Below, piece by piece: positions 5,095 to 6,105 of a DNA stretch of 6,105 nt (positions are counted from its first letter, which is position 1; each line of letters begins with the position of its first letter). This DNA comes from Thermoplasmata archaeon (GTDB lineage Archaea; Thermoplasmatota; Thermoplasmata; Thermoplasmatales; Thermoplasmataceae). The translations under genes were made by a program, and so were the position numbers. Under the pieces are notes generated by a model. That model saw only the letters and a list, made by a program, of their open reading frames with translations, was not told the origin of the DNA and did not search any database. Location of the stretch: positions 1 through 6,105 of the forward strand of contig JAJYPW010000056.1 in assembly GCA_021795055.1 (NCBI GenBank), in the 5' to 3' direction.

Positions 5095-6105
5095 AATCCA
5101 GTAGCCGTGCATATACCTCAAGTGCGGATCGGTTTTCACTGACATCATGCACCCTGAGAATTTCGACACCTTTCGACTGCAGGTATATGCTGGAAGCAAT
5201 GGTGCCTGGGAGCCTATCTTGCACCGGCAAACCCGTTATGCTCCCTATCCAGCTCTTCCTGGAAGTGCCAACCAGTAGCGGGAACCCAATGTGCAGGGAT
5301 GTGATCTCCCTGAGTATTTTCAGGTTCCCGTTTATGTTCTTTGCAAACCCGATCCCAGGATCAAGGATCACCCTGCTGGCCTTTATCCCGGAATCCTGCA
5401 TTTCAAGGAGCCTTTCATAGAAGAACAACACAATTTCAGCGATTACGTTGTCATACTGAACGTGCAAGTTCATATCAGCCGGAGTACCCTTCTTATGCAT
5501 AATGACGCAATTTGTATCATACTCAGCTGCAATTTTCCTCATTTCACCGCTTGTAAAGCCGCTGATGTCGTTTATGTAGGAGACTCCAAGATCAGCCATT
5601 CTACGGGCAGTCTCAGGGTGCCTGGTATCGATGGAAACCGGGATATCGCATACGGACGTGATGTACTTCACAACATCAGACACCCTGGAAAGCTCCTCTT
5701 CCACGGAGATTGCAGGCGATCCCGGCCTCGTGCTTTCCCCTCCGATGTCAATTATGTCGGGGGCGCTTTCAATCATCTGTTCCAAAAGTTTTTCGTCTGC
5801 CAGCAACCTTGATCCGGGATAGAAGGAATCCGGCGTTGCGTTCAGTATCCCCATCAGTTTCGGCCTTCTCACGTTTGCAGATTTGGGTAACGCCATGACT
5901 GCGAGCTTCTCCGCATAATCCCTTCCAAATCCATCGTTTGAAATGATATCCTTCAGGTAATCCGGGGTCAGTTCAGTTGTCATCTCCGAAAATATGACTC
6001 CGTTGAGCTTCAACCCGGCAGGGCCATCCTTTTTCCCAAAAACATGAAACTTTCTCACGCCGGAGGCTGATTCCACTTCCTGAAAGGGAAAGGCGAACCT
6101 GTCGA
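5087..6105 (-). CDS. folP: Dihydropteroate synthase with N-terminal extension (5' end probably outside window)
   Basis: The frame ends at TGA 5089-5087 and stays open to the right edge. A GTG at 6076 could start a 329-residue protein, but it has no convincing ribosome site and the frame continues upstream, so the true start is probably outside. The enzyme condenses 6-hydroxymethyl-dihydropterin pyrophosphate with p-aminobenzoate (or, in methanopterin makers, its ribofuranosyl derivative). Counting from that GTG, the TIM-barrel core starts near residue 72: PKLMGILNATPDSFYPGSR (loop 1), IDIGGESTRPG (109-119, loop 2), PVSIDTR (146-152), YINDISG (167-173), MHKKGTPADM (193-202), LDPGIGFAKN (238-247), GTSRKSWIG (270-278, phosphate/pABA site) and ILRVHDV (306-312). 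Loop 1 has SFYPGS rather than bacterial SFSDGG. At least 70 residues precede the core, absent from the 280-residue E. coli enzyme. The core assignment is firm; which C1 carrier it serves is not visible. Confidence 0.92.
   Translation of the reverse strand, partial: DRFAFPFQEVESASGVRKFHVFGKKDGPAGLKLNGVIFSEMTTELTPDYLKDIISNDGFGRDYAEKLAVMALPKSANVRRPKLMGILNATPDSFYPGSRLLADEKLLEQMIESAPDIIDIGGESTRPGSPAISVEEELSRVSDVVKYITSVCDIPVSIDTRHPETARRMADLGVSYINDISGFTSGEMRKIAAEYDTNCVIMHKKGTPADMNLHVQYDNVIAEIVLFFYERLLEMQDSGIKASRVILDPGIGFAKNINGNLKILREITSLHIGFPLLVGTSRKSWIGSITGLPVQDRLPGTIASSIYLQSKGVEILRVHDVSENRSALEVYARLLDSI

Noticed and set aside
4824..5420. A 198-codon open frame on the plus strand spanning the end of the acyl-CoA dehydrogenase and the start of the antisense of folP
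   Set aside because: It crosses two well-supported genes in wrong frames and shows no domain, so it is a shadow frame.

Overview
The window looks like a stretch of archaeal chromosome, most likely from the Thermoplasmata (Thermoplasma-like euryarchaea). Evidence for archaea is direct. There is a CDP-archaeol synthase (CarS), which makes ether lipids; an archaeal-type peptidyl-tRNA hydrolase (Pth2); an AbrB-PhoU fusion protein; and TATA-box promoters placed about 25 bases upstream of start codons, as in leaderless archaeal genes. Base composition is close to half G+C by eye. The order-level assignment is inference from gene content and protein style, not a search result.

Layout. Positions 3-311 (+) hold the C-terminal end of a metallo-beta-lactamase-fold hydrolase. 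It overlaps tail-to-tail with a leftward two-gene unit: a four-segment membrane protein with a sequon-rich extracytoplasmic domain (1280-2065, -), followed 7 bases later by an AbrB-PhoU protein (301-1272, -). A roughly 200-base divergent control region (2066-2271) separates this from a rightward three-gene operon: HTH-CBS regulator (2272-2850), carS (2843-3403) and pth2 (3397-3756). The genes of this operon overlap by 7-8 bases, and a short T-run follows the last one. A 147-base gap then carries an inverted repeat touching a leaderless promoter for an acyl-CoA dehydrogenase (3904-5094, +). That gene overlaps tail-to-tail by 8 bases with a dihydropteroate synthase read from the right edge (5087-6105, -, N-terminus cut by the window).

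How it works together. The central operon links a DNA-binding protein that probably senses an adenine nucleotide through its CBS pair with the CTP-using step of archaeal membrane lipid synthesis and with recycling of peptidyl-tRNA. The regulator's promoter contains a CCCCT/AGGGG palindrome between TATA box and start codon, which suggests autoregulation of the whole operon. The leftward pair may join a surface-exposed membrane protein to a PhoU-type cytoplasmic partner. The acyl-CoA dehydrogenase appears to be separately controlled, with its own operator-like repeat. Most genes are recognisable housekeeping or metabolic families. The less explained parts are the membrane protein, the control regions, and the sequence departures in the acyl-CoA dehydrogenase. 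No mobile element, CRISPR array, rRNA or tRNA was seen.
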